Shown here in pieces: positions 14,266-22,755 of a DNA stretch of 64,000 nt (the stretch's first letter is position 1; each line of letters opens with the position of its first letter). The position numbers and the translations under genes were made by a program. The DNA is from Oscillospiraceae bacterium (GTDB lineage: Bacteria; Bacillota; Clostridia; Oscillospirales; Oscillospiraceae): the NCBI GenBank assembly GCA_017501355.1, contig JAFVXA010000002.1, positions 62,001 through 126,000 of the forward strand, given 5' to 3'. The notes under the pieces were generated by a model. It saw only the letters and a program-made list of their open reading frames with translations. It did no database searches and was not told where the DNA came from.

Positions 14266-15504
14266 ATGTCCGAAACAAGAAAAGACCACAAAGGTCGAAA
14301 ACTTTGGAACGGAGAGAGCCAGCGCAAAGACGGCAAGTATGAATACAAGTATCAGGATGCCTGCGGAAGGCGAAAGACGATTTACAGCTGGAAGCTGACG
14401 CCATCCGATACCATGCCCAAAGGCAAGCGCAGCGACCTTTCCCTCAGAGAAAAGGAACAGCAGATCCAAAAGGAGCTCTGCAGCAATCTCATCCCGGGCG
14501 GCGGAGAGATGACCGTGCTGGAACTGGTGCAGAAATACCTCGCGCAGAAGCGGGGCGTGCGCCACAACACACGGGCAAACTACAACTTCGTGGTGAACAT
14601 CCTGAAGAAAGAACCCTTCGGGCAGAGGAGGATCGACAGAGTCAAGACCTACGATGCCAAGGCGTGGCTCATCAAGCTGCAAGAAGATGGACGGGGGTAC
14701 AGCACCATCCATTCCATCCGCGGCGTGGTGCGACCTGCCTTTCAGATGGCGGTGGAGAATGACCTGTTGCTGAAGAATCCCTTCGAGTTCCAACTGAACA
14801 CGGTGGTGGTGAACGACAGTGTGACGAGAGAAGCCATCACCAGACAGCAGGAGCGGGACTTTTTGGAGTTTGTCAAAAACGACAAGCACTTCTCGAAGTA
14901 CTACGAAGGCATCTTCATTCTCTTCAAGACGGGGCTTCGCATTTCGGAGTTCTGTGGGCTGACGGTGGACGATATCGACTTTGAAAACAACCGTATCATC
15001 GTTGACCATCAGCTGCAGCGTACCCGGGACATGAAGTATCTCATCGAACCCACCAAGACCGGCAGCGGCAGTCGCATGGTGCCCATGACGCCGGAGGTGC
15101 GGGAGTGCTTTAAGACCATCATCGCCAAACGAAAGAAGCGCAAGCGTGAGCCCATTATCGGCGGCAAGAGCCGTTTTCTCTATCTCGACAAGAACGGCAT
15201 GCCCATGGTAGCACTTCACTGGGAGAAGTATTTTCAGCACATCTGCGAGAAGTACAACAGCATTTACAAGGTGCAGATGCCGAAAATCACACCCCATGTG
15301 TGCCGCCACACCTTCTGTTCCAACATGGCGAAATCCGGCATGAACCCCAAGACACTGCAGTACATCATGGGACATTCGGACATCGGCGTGACGCTCAATA
15401 CGTATACCCATGTTGGCTACGAAGATGCCCAAAATGAGATGCTGGAGATCGGTTCTCTGCCACAGGAAACTGTTCGTCTGCCGCGCAAAAAAAGGGTGTC
15501 GTAA
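14266..15504 (+). CDS. int: Tyrosine site-specific integrase, Tn916 Int family (element B)
   Basis: The 412-residue protein has the Tn916 Int layout: N-terminal arm-binding domain, core-binding domain (about 85-185) and catalytic domain with R225 (TGLRISEF), H344-x-x-R347 (HVCRHTF), H370 (GHSDIGV) and nucleophile Y380. AAAGGAG precedes ATG 14266. It acts at the phosphatase-gene site 180 bp downstream, and the repeats at both ends of the element are its likely arm sites. It is similar to the element A integrase, which uses the same target. Confidence 0.95.
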   Translation: MSETRKDHKGRKLWNGESQRKDGKYEYKYQDACGRRKTIYSWKLTPSDTMPKGKRSDLSLREKEQQIQKELCSNLIPGGGEMTVLELVQKYLAQKRGVRHNTRANYNFVVNILKKEPFGQRRIDRVKTYDAKAWLIKLQEDGRGYSTIHSIRGVVRPAFQMAVENDLLLKNPFEFQLNTVVVNDSVTREAITRQQERDFLEFVKNDKHFSKYYEGIFILFKTGLRISEFCGLTVDDIDFENNRIIVDHQLQRTRDMKYLIEPTKTGSGSRMVPMTPEVRECFKTIIAKRKKRKREPIIGGKSRFLYLDKNGMPMVALHWEKYFQHICEKYNSIYKVQMPKITPHVCRHTFCSNMAKSGMNPKTLQYIMGHSDIGVTLNTYTHVGYEDAQNEMLEIGSLPQETVRLPRKKRVS

Positions 15505-15536
15505 ATTGATTTGAATTTACGACACTTTTACGACAC
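15497..15536. repeat. Right subterminal repeats (probable integrase arm sites) of element B
   Basis: GTGTCGTAAATT (15497-15508) is inverted relative to AATTTACGACAC (15514-15525), followed by another TTTTACGACAC (15526-15536). The 25 bp at 15512-15536 are identical to 3007-3031. Confidence 0.78.
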
Positions 15537-15671
15537 TCGATGGAAAAGCGATACCAAGAAATACCAAACGAGGCAAAATTGAGAAAATTGGTGTTGTGAA
15601 AAATATCTAAATGACAAGTGCGTAATTCGGTGTAGATTTGTATAAATTGGTATAATTGAGGAAGAAAAACT

Positions 15672-16133
15672 ATGACCAAAATCCTTTTCGTGTGCCACGG
15701 CAATATCTGCCGCAGCCCCATGGCGGAGTTCGTGATGAAAGACCTTGTGAAAAAGGAAGGGCTCGAGAGCGAGTTTGAGATCGCCTCCGCTGCAACCTCC
15801 ACTGAGGAGATCGGGAATCCCGTCTATCCCCCCGCCCGCCGTATGCTTGCTGCCCACGGCATTGACTGCAGCGGCAAGACAGCACGTCAGATGACAAAAT
15901 ACGACTACGGCTACCATGATCTGCTCATCGGCATGGATCATGCGAATATCCGCAATATGCAGCGCATCAGCGGCGGCGACAGCGAGGGGAAAATCCACCT
16001 GCTGCTGGACTTTGCGGGGCGCGGCGGTGAGGTGGCGGACCCCTGGTATACGGGGGACTTCGATGCCACTTGGCGTGACGCGCAGGACGGCTGCCGGGGA
16101 CTTCTTAAGTGGCTGCGGGAAAAGGGGGTATGA
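15672..16133 (+). CDS. Low-molecular-weight protein tyrosine phosphatase
   Basis: The 153-residue protein has the P-loop C8-x5-R14 (VCHGNICRSP) and the general acid in DPWY (D123), both intact. It dephosphorylates phosphotyrosine or phosphoarginine proteins. Its 5' end is the integration site of both elements, so the first ten codons and the promoter region are supplied by element B; TATAAT at 15651-15656 lies upstream. The next gene starts 2 nt after its stop, so they form an operon. Confidence 0.95.
   Translation: MTKILFVCHGNICRSPMAEFVMKDLVKKEGLESEFEIASAATSTEEIGNPVYPPARRMLAAHGIDCSGKTARQMTKYDYGYHDLLIGMDHANIRNMQRISGGDSEGKIHLLLDFAGRGGEVADPWYTGDFDATWRDAQDGCRGLLKWLREKGV
15684..15702 (+). repeat. 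att core copy 2 (right end of element B), 19-bp direct repeat
   Basis: CTTTTCGTGTGCCACGGCA lies within codons 5-11 of the phosphatase gene and is identical to 2927-2945. Confidence 0.9.
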
Positions 16134-16135
16134 CC

Positions 16136-17320
16136 ATGCAATATCGTACCGACAAATACGGTAAGCCCCTCTCCATCCTTGGCTACGGCTGTATGCGCTT
16201 CACGAAAAAGGGCGGCAGTATAGACATCGACAAGGCAGAAAAAGAGATCATGGCGGCGTACCGTGCAGGTGTGAACTATTTCGATACCGCCTACATCTAT
16301 CCTGGCAGTGAGTCCGCCATCGGTGAGATCTTTGAGCGGAACTCCATCCGCGACAAGATCAATATCGCTACCAAGCTTCCCCAGTATCTCATCGGCAGCC
16401 GCAGCGCGGTGGAGAAGTTTTTCGACGAAGAACTGAGCCGCCTGCGCACCGAGTATGTGGATTACTATCTCATGCACCACCTGACGGACATAGCCATGTG
16501 GGAAAAGCTGAAGGCGGTGGGCATCCTCGACTGGATCGAGGAGAAGAAGCGCAGCGGTGCCATCCGCAACATTGGCTTCTCCTATCATGGCAATACGGAG
16601 AACTTCCTGCGTATTCTCGCAGACTATGACTGGGATTTCTGCCAGATCCAATATAACTACCTCGATGAAGTGTCACAGGCAGGCGTAAAAGGATTGCGCG
16701 CGGCGGCGGAGCGGGGGATCCCTGTGGTCATCATGGAGCCGCTTCGGGGCGGCAAGCTGGTGCATCAGCTGCCGGAAGCGGCAAAGAAAGCCTTCCGCGA
16801 GAGCGGCAAGGGCTGGTCTCCTGCCGAGTGGGGGCTTCGCTGGCTCTACGATCAGAAAGAGGTCACAGTGGTGCTCTCCGGCATGAACTCCCTTGAGATG
16901 GTAGAGGAAAACTGCCGTGTGGCGTCGGAAGCTGCGGTAGATTCCTTCACGGAGAAAGACCGCGAGACCATTGAAGTGGTGAAACAGGCGATTCGCAGTC
17001 GGGAAAAAGTGGGCTGCACAGGCTGCCGCTACTGTATGCCCTGCCCTGCGGGGGTGGACATCCCCGACATCTTCCTCTGCTACAACGCTATGTACACTGA
17101 CGGTAAGAGCGGGGGACGCTTCCAGTTTGCCCAGACCGTGGGACTGACGAAACAACCTGCCTTTGCGACGCAGTGCATTGGCTGCGGCAGGTGCGAGCAG
17201 CACTGCCCTCAGCATCTTCCCATCCGCGAGAAGCTGAAAGAAGCAGATAAGGCGCTGCGTCCCCTGCCCTATAAATGGGGAATCAATATTGTACGAAAGT
17301 TCATGTTCCGTGGACAATGA
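16136..17320 (+). CDS. Aldo/keto reductase with C-terminal 4Fe-4S domain
   Basis: The 394-residue protein has a TIM barrel (about 1-280) with AKR residues D50-x3-Y55 (FDTAYIYPGSE), K (ATKLPQY) and H (YYLMHHL). The C-terminal ferredoxin-like domain has CTGCRYCMPCPAGV (about 292-305) and CIGCGRCEQHC (about 349-359), enough Cys for two [4Fe-4S] clusters. It is a predicted NADPH- or ferredoxin-linked oxidoreductase of unknown substrate, common in anaerobes. It is probably co-transcribed with the phosphatase. ATG 16136 has the better RBS spacing (GGGGG); ATG 16130 overlapping the phosphatase stop is an alternative. Confidence 0.9.
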   Translation: MQYRTDKYGKPLSILGYGCMRFTKKGGSIDIDKAEKEIMAAYRAGVNYFDTAYIYPGSESAIGEIFERNSIRDKINIATKLPQYLIGSRSAVEKFFDEELSRLRTEYVDYYLMHHLTDIAMWEKLKAVGILDWIEEKKRSGAIRNIGFSYHGNTENFLRILADYDWDFCQIQYNYLDEVSQAGVKGLRAAAERGIPVVIMEPLRGGKLVHQLPEAAKKAFRESGKGWSPAEWGLRWLYDQKEVTVVLSGMNSLEMVEENCRVASEAAVDSFTEKDRETIEVVKQAIRSREKVGCTGCRYCMPCPAGVDIPDIFLCYNAMYTDGKSGGRFQFAQTVGLTKQPAFATQCIGCGRCEQHCPQHLPIREKLKEADKALRPLPYKWGINIVRKFMFRGQ

Positions 17321-17469
17321 GTGTGCGTCATGCTGACAACTTGGCGCGGGTCAATAAAATGTATCTACGTTTTAGAACGGTGTTTTACCACTAATGCACA
17401 AAATTAGTGCGTACATTTCGTGAAAATGTAGAAAATCTGTGCTGGTTCAAGAAAGTGATTGATTATTAT

Positions 17470-17498
17470 TTGACAAAGTTTTGCGCCGGTGTTACCAT
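17470..17498 (+). promoter_or_regulatory. Promoter for STAS-like gene
   Basis: TTGACA (17470-17475), 17-bp spacer, TACCAT (17493-17498). The preceding gap (17321-17469) holds an inverted repeat CACTAAT/ATTAGTG near 17390-17420 and no gene. Confidence 0.65.
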
Positions 17499-17532
17499 GT
17501 AATTACAAACTAATACGAAGGAGCTGATTTCT

Positions 17533-17928
17533 TTGAAGTACACGCATGGCGCACAGGTCGTTGAGACGATTCCCGGGAAAAGAGCAATCAAATCCTCTGC
17601 CGCAGGTGCAACCACCGCGGAGGAGGTCCGTTGGCTGACGAATACTCTGGTGACCAATTCTGCCGGCTGGAAGGCTGCGGGTTGGGCGTATATCGTGGAT
17701 ATCAGTAAGATGGCTCCCGCGGCGCCCGAGGTCAGTGCGGAACTGGTGAATCTGCATAAGCAGCTGACGGCTGCCGGCTGCAAGGCAATGGCATTTGTGG
17801 AGGGCAGTGCATTCATTTTGGCAGCGCAGGCAAAGGAGCATCAGAAGCAGTCTCATGCAGTGATCAGCGAAGGACACTTCCGCACGGAGGTCGAAGCGCT
17901 GAAGTGGATCGATACCATCATTCGCTGA
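17533..17928 (+). CDS. STAS/SpoIIAA-like small protein
   Basis: The 131-residue protein starts with TTG, with AAGGAG at 17519-17524. A central strand-helix pattern (WAYIVDISKMAPAAPEVSAELVNLHKQLTAAGCKAMAFVEGSAFILAAQAKEH) and the final ISEGHFRTEVEALKWID resemble STAS-fold regulators that sense a phosphate or lipid. No catalytic motif is visible. It stands alone between its own promoter and a bidirectional terminator. The fold assignment is by eye and moderate. Confidence 0.55.
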   Translation: MKYTHGAQVVETIPGKRAIKSSAAGATTAEEVRWLTNTLVTNSAGWKAAGWAYIVDISKMAPAAPEVSAELVNLHKQLTAAGCKAMAFVEGSAFILAAQAKEHQKQSHAVISEGHFRTEVEALKWIDTIIR

Positions 17929-17954
17929 AAATAGTTTGTTGCACGTTGTATACT

Positions 17955-17983
17955 AAAAAAGACCGCCAATCGGCGGTCTTTTT
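17955..17983. terminator. Bidirectional terminator
   Basis: GACCGCC (17961-17967)/GGCGGTC (17972-17978) with A-run before and T-run after, between converging genes. Confidence 0.9.
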
Positions 17984-17998
17984 GCTGTTTACAGAGCT

Positions 17999-19174
17999 TT
18001 ATTTGCAGGAAAAGTGTCTGCGGAAGCAGTCGGTAAACTCATCAAGGCTCATCGCCTGTACATTTTCAATCAGCACGATGCCCATTTCCTCCGCGCGAAG
18101 TCGCACATTGGGCATACTCTCCACGCTGGAGACGATGGCGGGGCGGGCGTAGCGTCCGCCATAATGCTTTGCCATGACCATGATCTCATAAAGATATTCA
18201 TTCTCTATGCGGGTATTCTTGCAGCTGATGAGCACAGGGACGTAGCCCGCAGTTACCATCACGTCGATCTCGTTGCGGGTGTCGGGAGCGCTTTTGATGA
18301 TCTCGCTGTCCCAGTCTACTTCCACGCTCACATGGCAGTCATCGAAGCAGCCCGAGCGGGAAGCGGCAAGGGCGCAGTACATTTCAAGGAGATTGCCGCC
18401 CTTGCGGTGGAGCATGAGTGTTTGCTTCGGCACGTTCAGCTGAAAGGATCTGTATTTTCGCCCTTTTACAACGTGGGCTTGCTCTGCACGCACGATCCCG
18501 AGGCGGTGCAGCCGCTGCATGATGATCCGGTAGGCTTCGGAGTCCTTCTGAGACGCAACGCACTTTTCAAAGCGGTTGCCGGAGAAGGTGCGGGAGAAGC
18601 CGGGGAGAGAACAGAAGGCATTCCAGTAACGGGGCTGATCCTTTACGGCGCGCCAGAGCGCGAGGATCTGCGCCTCCATTTCTTCGTCGTGGCTGTCATA
18701 GGGGTGGCTGCTCATAACTACCGCGCCCTGCAGCTCCACCGCTTCCTTCACGCTGAGGGAAAGGAGAGGGGAGACGGGCTTTTCTTCACCGCCGTGGCGG
18801 AATACCAGACCGTTGCGGCGAATGTCGTACTGCTGCAGGATCACGTCCTTGCCCTGTGCAACATAATATCCCGCCGCGGCGCTGAACAGCTCCGCGCCGC
18901 CTGTCATGTCGATGACACCGCTGCGACCACGCAGGATCTCGTCAAAGGCGGCGCAGACACCTGTGATACTGCTTTCGTGGATGGGGCGGAACTCCGTGGG
19001 GATGTTGCAGCGCTTGCGGATGAAGTGGCGCAGCAGGTCTTTGTCCGCCTGTACAGGCTCGGGTGCATCGGCAAAATAGAGAAACACCACCTGCGCGTAT
19101 CGGTTTTCCTCCAGAGAGATCACGTTTTCCAAATTTTCGTGATCGTAAAACTCGATGAGAATTTCCTTGCTCAT
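17999..19174 (-). CDS. Card1/Can2-like CARF-domain nuclease (DUF1887 family), stand-alone
   Basis: The 391-residue protein has an N-terminal Rossmann-like CARF domain whose ligand motif DMTGGAELFSAA (89-100) resembles the DxTGGxK/R loop of DUF1887 proteins. A winged-helix-like linker (about 200-250) is followed by a C-terminal restriction-endonuclease fold with NEIDV (301-305, D304) and VLISCKN (314-320, K319). The acidic residue usual two before that Lys is Ser317 here. In type III CRISPR systems such proteins bind cyclic oligoadenylate and cut DNA/RNA; no cas gene or CRISPR array is in this window. GAGG precedes ATG 19174. Confidence 0.82.
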   Translation of the reverse strand: MSKEILIEFYDHENLENVISLEENRYAQVVFLYFADAPEPVQADKDLLRHFIRKRCNIPTEFRPIHESSITGVCAAFDEILRGRSGVIDMTGGAELFSAAAGYYVAQGKDVILQQYDIRRNGLVFRHGGEEKPVSPLLSLSVKEAVELQGAVVMSSHPYDSHDEEMEAQILALWRAVKDQPRYWNAFCSLPGFSRTFSGNRFEKCVASQKDSEAYRIIMQRLHRLGIVRAEQAHVVKGRKYRSFQLNVPKQTLMLHRKGGNLLEMYCALAASRSGCFDDCHVSVEVDWDSEIIKSAPDTRNEIDVMVTAGYVPVLISCKNTRIENEYLYEIMVMAKHYGGRYARPAIVSSVESMPNVRLRAEEMGIVLIENVQAMSLDEFTDCFRRHFSCK

Positions 19175-19227
19175 AAAAACCTCTTTCCTGCAAAACACAG
19201 AAATTGATCATGTTTTATTTCAAATTC

Positions 19228-19256
19228 AGCATAGCATATCTGACTAAAAATCACAA
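19228..19256 (-). promoter_or_regulatory. Promoter for CARF gene
   Basis: On the minus strand: TTGTGA (complement of 19251-19256), 17 bp, TATGCT (complement of 19228-19233). Confidence 0.65.
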
Positions 19257-19396
19257 GGCGGGTTTTTCTTCGACAAAATGACTGTTATCGTTGAAAAGAC
19301 TTGCAAAAAGATACAGATATGGTAGACTTAAATAAAGTTTTGACAAATTTTCCATTTCGGTGGGATGTCAACAAGCAAGAAGGAAGGAAAAAGAGT

Positions 19397-21460
19397 ATGG
19401 ATCAGAAATACGAAGCGCTTTTTACCCCTTGGAAAGTCGGCAATGTGGAGATCAAGAACCGCATTGTCATGTGCCCTATGGGCGGCACGTCCCTGTTCGG
19501 CTGGTTTGAACTGACCGGCTGCAAGTTCGACAAGGAAGCGGCAAAGCTTTTCCTCGAGCGTGCCAACAACAATGTGGGTCTCATCATCCCCGGCATCGCA
19601 CCCCTGCGTGACACCTTCTGGGGCAAGTGGCTCTGGCAGAACCCCAAGATGTTTGAGGATCTGAAGGAGTTCATGGACGAGATCCATAAGACCGGCGCAA
19701 AGCTTTTTGTCCAGCTCACCGCCGGCATGGGTCGCAGCTGGGCGATCACCGAACTGGTGGGTCCTCTGCATAAGAATAAGTTCACCCGCACGATCATGAA
19801 GCCCATTCTCGACACCAGCCACGAGCTGGCATCCCCCTCCGCGCAGCCCGCCCGCTGGGCACCTGACATCATCTGCCCCGAAATGACCAAAGAGCAGATC
19901 CACGAGATCATTGAAGCCTTCGCCAAGACCGCCAAGCTCTGCAAGGACGCAGGCGTGGACGGTGTGGAAGTCCATGCGGTGCATGAGGGCTATCTGCTGG
20001 ATCAGTTCGCCATCGAGTTCTTCAACAAGCGCACCGATGAATACGGCGGCAGCTTTGAAAACCGCTATCGCTTCGCAGCCGAGGTGGTGAAAGCCATCAA
20101 GGAAAGCTGCGGCGACGATTTCCCCGTGTCTCTGCGCTATAGCGTGGAATCCAAGCTGAAGGGTTTTGCCAAGGGTCTCGTCCCCGGCGATCCCGCCCCC
20201 GAAATGGGTCGCACCATGGAGGAGTCTGAGCGCGCTGCCAAGTACCTGCAGGACTGCGGCTATGATATGCTCAACGCCGACAACGGCACCTATGACTCCT
20301 GGTACTGGGCACATCCCCCCATGTACATGCCCCAGAACTGCAATCTCAACGACGTTGCCCACATCAAGAAGTTTGTGGACATCCCCGTGGTCTGCGCCGG
20401 TCGTATGGAGCCCGACGTGGGCGCACAGGCCATCGCCGAGGGGCGCATCGACGGCATGGGCGTTGCAAGACAGTTCCTCGTTGACCCTGAATGGATCACC
20501 AAGATCATCGAAGACCGCATCGAGGACATCAAGCCCTGCATCTGCTGCCACGCAGGCTGCTTCAACTTCTCCTCCTCCAAGGGTCATTACAACACCCAGG
20601 ACCTCACCGATACCATGGGTCTTGCCCGCTGCGCACTGAACGCCGAGACCATGCAGAGCACCAAGCACTACATCCAGCCCGCCGCAAAGGCGAAGAACGT
20701 TGCTGTCATCGGCGGCGGTATCGGCGGCATGGAGGCGGCACTGGTGCTGGCAAAGCGCGGTCACAAGGTCACCCTGTACGAAAAGTCCGGCGAGCTCGGC
20801 GGCGTGTTCATCGCGGCAGCTGCCCCCTCCTTCAAGGAGAAGGACCGTGACCTCATCGCATGGTATAAGCGTGAACTGACCAAGTACCCCTCCATCGAAG
20901 TGAAGCTGAACACTGAGGTGGAGAGCATTGAAGCCCTCGGCGCGGACGAATACATCATCGCAACCGGCGCGACCCCCAACCGCATTCCTGTCAAGGGCGT
21001 GGAAAAGGGCATTCAGGCGATCGATTTCCTGCTGAATAAGCCGGACGTGGGCGAAAACGTCACCATCATCGGCGGCGGTCTCACCGGCTGCGAGATCGCA
21101 TACGAACTGTACCTGCAGGGAAAGAAGCCCACCATCGTGGAGATGATGGACGATCTGATCGTGACCAAGGGCGTGTGCCTTGCCAACACCAGCTTCCTGC
21201 GTGACTTCTTCGAGGCAAACAAGGTGCCTGTCCATCTCGAAACGGGTCTGAAGGAGATCAAGGACGGCGCGGTGGTTGTCGCTGGCAAGGATGGCAGTAC
21301 CTTCGAGATTCCCAGCGATGCGGTGATCCTCTCCGTTGGCTATAAGAGCAAGCCTCTCGCTGAGGCGGCGAAGAACGTCCACATCATCGGTGACGCGCAG
21401 AAGGTGGGTAACCTCCGCTCTGTCATCTGGGGTGCGTGGGACGTGTGCATGAAGATCTGA
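19397..21460 (+). CDS. Old Yellow Enzyme-type Fe-S flavoenzyme (NADH:flavin oxidoreductase + FAD/NAD domain)
   Basis: The 687-residue protein has the 2,4-dienoyl-CoA reductase/BaiCD-like layout. An FMN TIM barrel (1-370) carries HAVHEGYLLDQF and RTDEYGGSFENRYRF, a [4Fe-4S] motif follows (C381, C384, C388 and a later Cys near 411), then an FAD domain (VIGGGIGG, about 436) and an NAD(P) domain (IIGGGLTG, about 556). It reduces activated C=C bonds in the cytoplasm. It is first in an operon with both aconitase-X subunits, so its substrate may be an unsaturated acid made or used by that dehydratase. ATG 19397 is preceded by AGGAAGGA. Confidence 0.9.
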   Translation: MDQKYEALFTPWKVGNVEIKNRIVMCPMGGTSLFGWFELTGCKFDKEAAKLFLERANNNVGLIIPGIAPLRDTFWGKWLWQNPKMFEDLKEFMDEIHKTGAKLFVQLTAGMGRSWAITELVGPLHKNKFTRTIMKPILDTSHELASPSAQPARWAPDIICPEMTKEQIHEIIEAFAKTAKLCKDAGVDGVEVHAVHEGYLLDQFAIEFFNKRTDEYGGSFENRYRFAAEVVKAIKESCGDDFPVSLRYSVESKLKGFAKGLVPGDPAPEMGRTMEESERAAKYLQDCGYDMLNADNGTYDSWYWAHPPMYMPQNCNLNDVAHIKKFVDIPVVCAGRMEPDVGAQAIAEGRIDGMGVARQFLVDPEWITKIIEDRIEDIKPCICCHAGCFNFSSSKGHYNTQDLTDTMGLARCALNAETMQSTKHYIQPAAKAKNVAVIGGGIGGMEAALVLAKRGHKVTLYEKSGELGGVFIAAAAPSFKEKDRDLIAWYKRELTKYPSIEVKLNTEVESIEALGADEYIIATGATPNRIPVKGVEKGIQAIDFLLNKPDVGENVTIIGGGLTGCEIAYELYLQGKKPTIVEMMDDLIVTKGVCLANTSFLRDFFEANKVPVHLETGLKEIKDGAVVVAGKDGSTFEIPSDAVILSVGYKSKPLAEAAKNVHIIGDAQKVGNLRSVIWGAWDVCMKI

Positions 21461-21473
21461 GGAGGAACAGACA

Positions 21474-22754
21474 ATGGCAATGATTCTCACGCCTGAACAG
21501 CAGGCGATTTTGAACGGCGAAAAGGGCGAAACCATGGCAAAGGTCATGCAGACCATGGTGAAGTACGGCGAGGTGTTTGGCGCGGAAAAGCTGGTGCCCG
21601 TGACCTCCAAATATAACCACCTTGTCACGTCCTTCGGCTTGAAGGCTCTCGGTCCCGTGTATGAGCTGATGAATCAGCTCATTGAGGCGGGTGCCCTTTC
21701 TCAGCAGCAGTTTTCCGCCGACCCCCGCCCTGTGGATAAGGGTGTTCCCAGCAATTTCATCATGGACATTGTGTTCAACAAGTTCATGTATTCCAAGCAG
21801 GATTTCTATGAGGGTCAGCTGAAAAAGCTGGGTCTGATGGACGAAAACGCCTTCACCTGCGCCTGCTATCTCGATCAGGTGGGCAACAAGCCCGAAAAGG
21901 GCGAGGTGCTGAGCTGGGCAGAGTCCTCGGCAGTTGTCTATGCCAACTCCGTCCTCGGTGCCCGCTGCAACCGTAACAGCGGCATCGTGGACATTATGGG
22001 CAGTGTCGTGGGCTATGTGCCTTACTTTGGTCTGCTTACCGATGAGGGACGCAAGGCAAGCTGGATCGTCCGCATTGAGACCACGAAGAAGCCCGAAGCG
22101 CAGCTCCTTGGGTCTGCCATCGGCATGAAGGTGATGGAGGATGTGCCCTATGTGATCGGACTTGACAAGTGGATCGGAAACGAGCTTACTGACAGCGCCT
22201 GCACCTATCTCAAGGACTTCGGCGCGGCAACCGCCTCCAACGGCGCGGTGGGTCTGTACCACATTGACGGTCTGACCCCCGAGGCAAAGGAGAGCGGCAA
22301 AGCATTGATCAAGGAAGGCGCACAGGAATATGTCATCACCGATGAAGAACTGCAGCGCGTCTATGACAGCTATCCCGTCATGTGGAAGAATCAGTCCGCA
22401 AAGCCCAAGCTCTGCTTCATGGGCTGCCCCCACATGAGCCTGCAACAGCTGAAGGACTGGACGGATAAGGTGGAAGCAGGGCTCAAGGCTGCGGGCAACA
22501 AAAAGGTGGTCATTCCCACTGTGTTCACCGCGCCCCCCGCTGTGCTGAAGGAGTTTGAAAAGACGGACTATGCTGCAAGACTCAAAGCCTGCGGCGTGGT
22601 GACCTCCTACATCTGCCCGCTGATGTACATGAACAATCCTCTTGCCGGCAAGATGCCCGTCATCACATCTTCCAACAAGCTCCGCACCTATACCACTGCC
22701 CGCTATTACACCGACGACGAGATTCTCGTTCAGATCACGAAGGGAGGCAACTGA
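21474..22754 (+). CDS. Aconitase X catalytic (large) subunit
   Basis: The 426-residue protein matches the AcnX/DUF521 family: NRNSGIVDIMGSVVGYVPYFGLLTDEGRKASWIV, CLMGCPHMSLQQL-like FMGCPHMSLQQL, and conserved Cys residues for the Fe-S cluster. Characterised members are cis-3-hydroxy-L-proline dehydratase (bacteria) and mevalonate-5-phosphate dehydratase (archaea). GGAGGAA precedes ATG 21474, 13 nt after the flavoenzyme stop. The small subunit is encoded separately just downstream, so this is the split type. The substrate here is not known. Confidence 0.9.
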   Translation: MAMILTPEQQAILNGEKGETMAKVMQTMVKYGEVFGAEKLVPVTSKYNHLVTSFGLKALGPVYELMNQLIEAGALSQQQFSADPRPVDKGVPSNFIMDIVFNKFMYSKQDFYEGQLKKLGLMDENAFTCACYLDQVGNKPEKGEVLSWAESSAVVYANSVLGARCNRNSGIVDIMGSVVGYVPYFGLLTDEGRKASWIVRIETTKKPEAQLLGSAIGMKVMEDVPYVIGLDKWIGNELTDSACTYLKDFGAATASNGAVGLYHIDGLTPEAKESGKALIKEGAQEYVITDEELQRVYDSYPVMWKNQSAKPKLCFMGCPHMSLQQLKDWTDKVEAGLKAAGNKKVVIPTVFTAPPAVLKEFEKTDYAARLKACGVVTSYICPLMYMNNPLAGKMPVITSSNKLRTYTTARYYTDDEILVQITKGGN

Positions 22755-22755
22755 T

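Larger units (their letters stand above)
2927..15702. mobile_element. Element B: integrative mobilizable element, about 12.8 kb
   Basis: It is bounded by the 19-bp direct repeats at 2927-2945 and 15684-15702. It has its own integrase and excisionase at the right end, MobC plus a MOB-type relaxase, and no type IV secretion genes, so it should move only with a helper. Cargo includes a CarD-like regulator, a membrane protein, a MATE pump, a cytidylate-kinase-like protein and a DUF4143 ATPase pair. The left third is AT-rich and the mobilization part is nearer host composition, suggesting mosaic origin. Confidence 0.88.

Noticed and set aside
15600..15710. tRNA gene as the integration target
   Set aside because: No tRNA fold is present; the repeat lies in the phosphatase coding sequence.
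17930..19400. CRISPR array or cas genes near the CARF protein
   Set aside because: No regularly spaced direct repeats and no cas-like frames were seen here or elsewhere in the window.
19328..21628. Long minus-strand frame opposite the flavoenzyme gene
   Set aside because: Shadow of a GC-rich real gene; no recognisable product.
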